NCBI RefSeq assembly: GCF_032854445.1
Contig: NW_027018040.1
Location: 64,001 to 107,475, forward strand
Origin: Liolophura sinensis
Taxonomy: Eukaryota > Mollusca > Polyplacophora > Chitonida > Chitonidae
Length of the DNA stretch: 43,475 nucleotides
Direction: 5' to 3'
In this document: one piece after another, positions 42,960 through 43,475 of the stretch
How the letters are laid out: each line of letters begins with the position of its first letter
Position numbering within the stretch: the first letter of the stretch is position 1
The notes under the pieces: model-generated
Database searches by the model: none
What the model was told of the DNA's origin: nothing
What the model saw: the letters and a program-made list of their open reading frames with translations, nothing else
Position numbers and translations under genes: made by a program

Positions 42960-43140
42960 TTATTTATTTTTTTATTTGATTGGTGTTTTACGGCATACTC
43001 AAAAATATTTCACTTACACGACGGCGGGCACTATTATGGTGTGGGGGGGGGGGGGGGGAATCGGGGCAGAGCCCGGAAGAAACCTACGACCATCCGCAGG
43101 CTGGTGCCAGACCTTCCCACTTACGGCCGAACAGGAAGCA
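42960..43140 (-). mobile_element. SINE, truncated in the tRNA-proximal part
   Basis: It runs from the T-rich tail complement and gattggtgttttacggcata through a long G run (about 43041-43058) and aaacctacgaccatccgcag to cttacggccgaacaggaag. The tRNA head is missing. It is inserted between the 50-nt block and the 43.15 kb part of copy C. Confidence 0.8.
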
Positions 43141-43475
43141 TGTGGAAGTGTTATCACTTTCAGTTCCAAACAGAATGAGATGAGGCTACAGCTACAATAG
43201 TTGCCCATTGAATTCAAGCGGCATTACTCCCGTGGAGTCTCCGAGGTAAAATCAGGCCTCTGGGCAATCTTGTCGCACAAGGCGACTAACCTAGAGCTCC
43301 CTCCTGTGGCCCATGTGAATATAATAGAGTCATATCTTCTCGGGGGGTGGGGTACCTGTTGATCATGGCGTACCTGCTTGCTGTGGGTTGCGATCCTTAA
43401 TGGAAGAGAACCGGATCCCAATTGTTGAGGGCAGGTTAGTGTTGCGAGATTTTCAAGCCCAACACTGCAAAGACC

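Larger units (their letters stand above)
41640..43475 (-). repeat. Duplicated upstream segment, copy C, to the window edge
   Basis: Third copy of the A/B segment. It holds the gatatgtaacttcaggtaga block, the promoter-like cluster (about 42225-42380: tatttggagc, gcacgtcaccg, caatgtcaaag), an unrelated insertion (about 42530-42770) and the 50-nt block. Beyond a SINE it matches the 3' part of B (43150-43475). If a TRIM paralogue follows in the minus direction, its coding exons are not in this window between 42.8 and 37.6 kb. Confidence 0.7.

Overview
This looks like about 43 kb of an animal nuclear genome, probably a mollusc and perhaps a bivalve. I infer this from several dispersed copies of a tRNA-headed SINE whose core I associate with mollusc genomes, from decayed Penelope-like, tyrosine-recombinase (YR) and jockey/I-like retroelements, from spliced genes with AT-rich introns, and from the lack of any bacterial gene organisation. 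The species cannot be named from sequence alone. Most of the window is repetitive; only one nearly complete host gene is visible.

Layout. 1-2280: the 3' part of a YR retrotransposon (reverse transcriptase/RNase H, tyrosine recombinase, then an SGNH hydrolase frame), running off the left edge. 2431-5760: a Penelope-like element on the minus strand with a CxC motif, flanked by repeats in direct orientation. 6.0-8.9 kb: a SINE, an orphan PAN/apple-like exon, a foldback element and a possible solo LTR. 8.93-11.4 kb: a decayed jockey/I-type LINE (minus). 11.6-17.6 kb: a dispersed repeat carrying a SINE, LINE 3' fragments and three minisatellites (40, 73 and 64 bp). 17.6-22.7 kb: no recognisable gene, but a 390 bp direct duplication.

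The host gene is a TRIM-type gene on the minus strand, from 33880 (ATG) to 22796 (stop): RING plus two B-boxes, then 96-, 231-, 23- and 188-nt exons, then a B30.2/SPRY exon and a poly(A) signal. All junction phases agree except the first, where the obvious donor is one base out of register. The roughly 7 kb intron before the SPRY exon is filled by about 6 kb of tandem repeats: an 82/70-bp array, a 42-bp array of roughly 58 copies, and an 82-bp higher-order array built from dimers of the 42-bp unit. The long open frames in this intron are products of the repeat.

Upstream of the TRIM gene, three diverged copies (A 34.56-35.70, B 35.92-37.64, C 41.64-43.475 kb) of one segment share promoter-like motifs. 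Each has a 50-nt exon-like block; its splice sites are intact in A and C but lost in B, and the A/C differences fall mostly on third codon positions. Between B and C lie a decayed plus-strand LINE (ORF1 zinc knuckle and RT remnants), more SINEs and a second copy of the 11.6 kb repeat that preserves the empty site of a SINE insertion.
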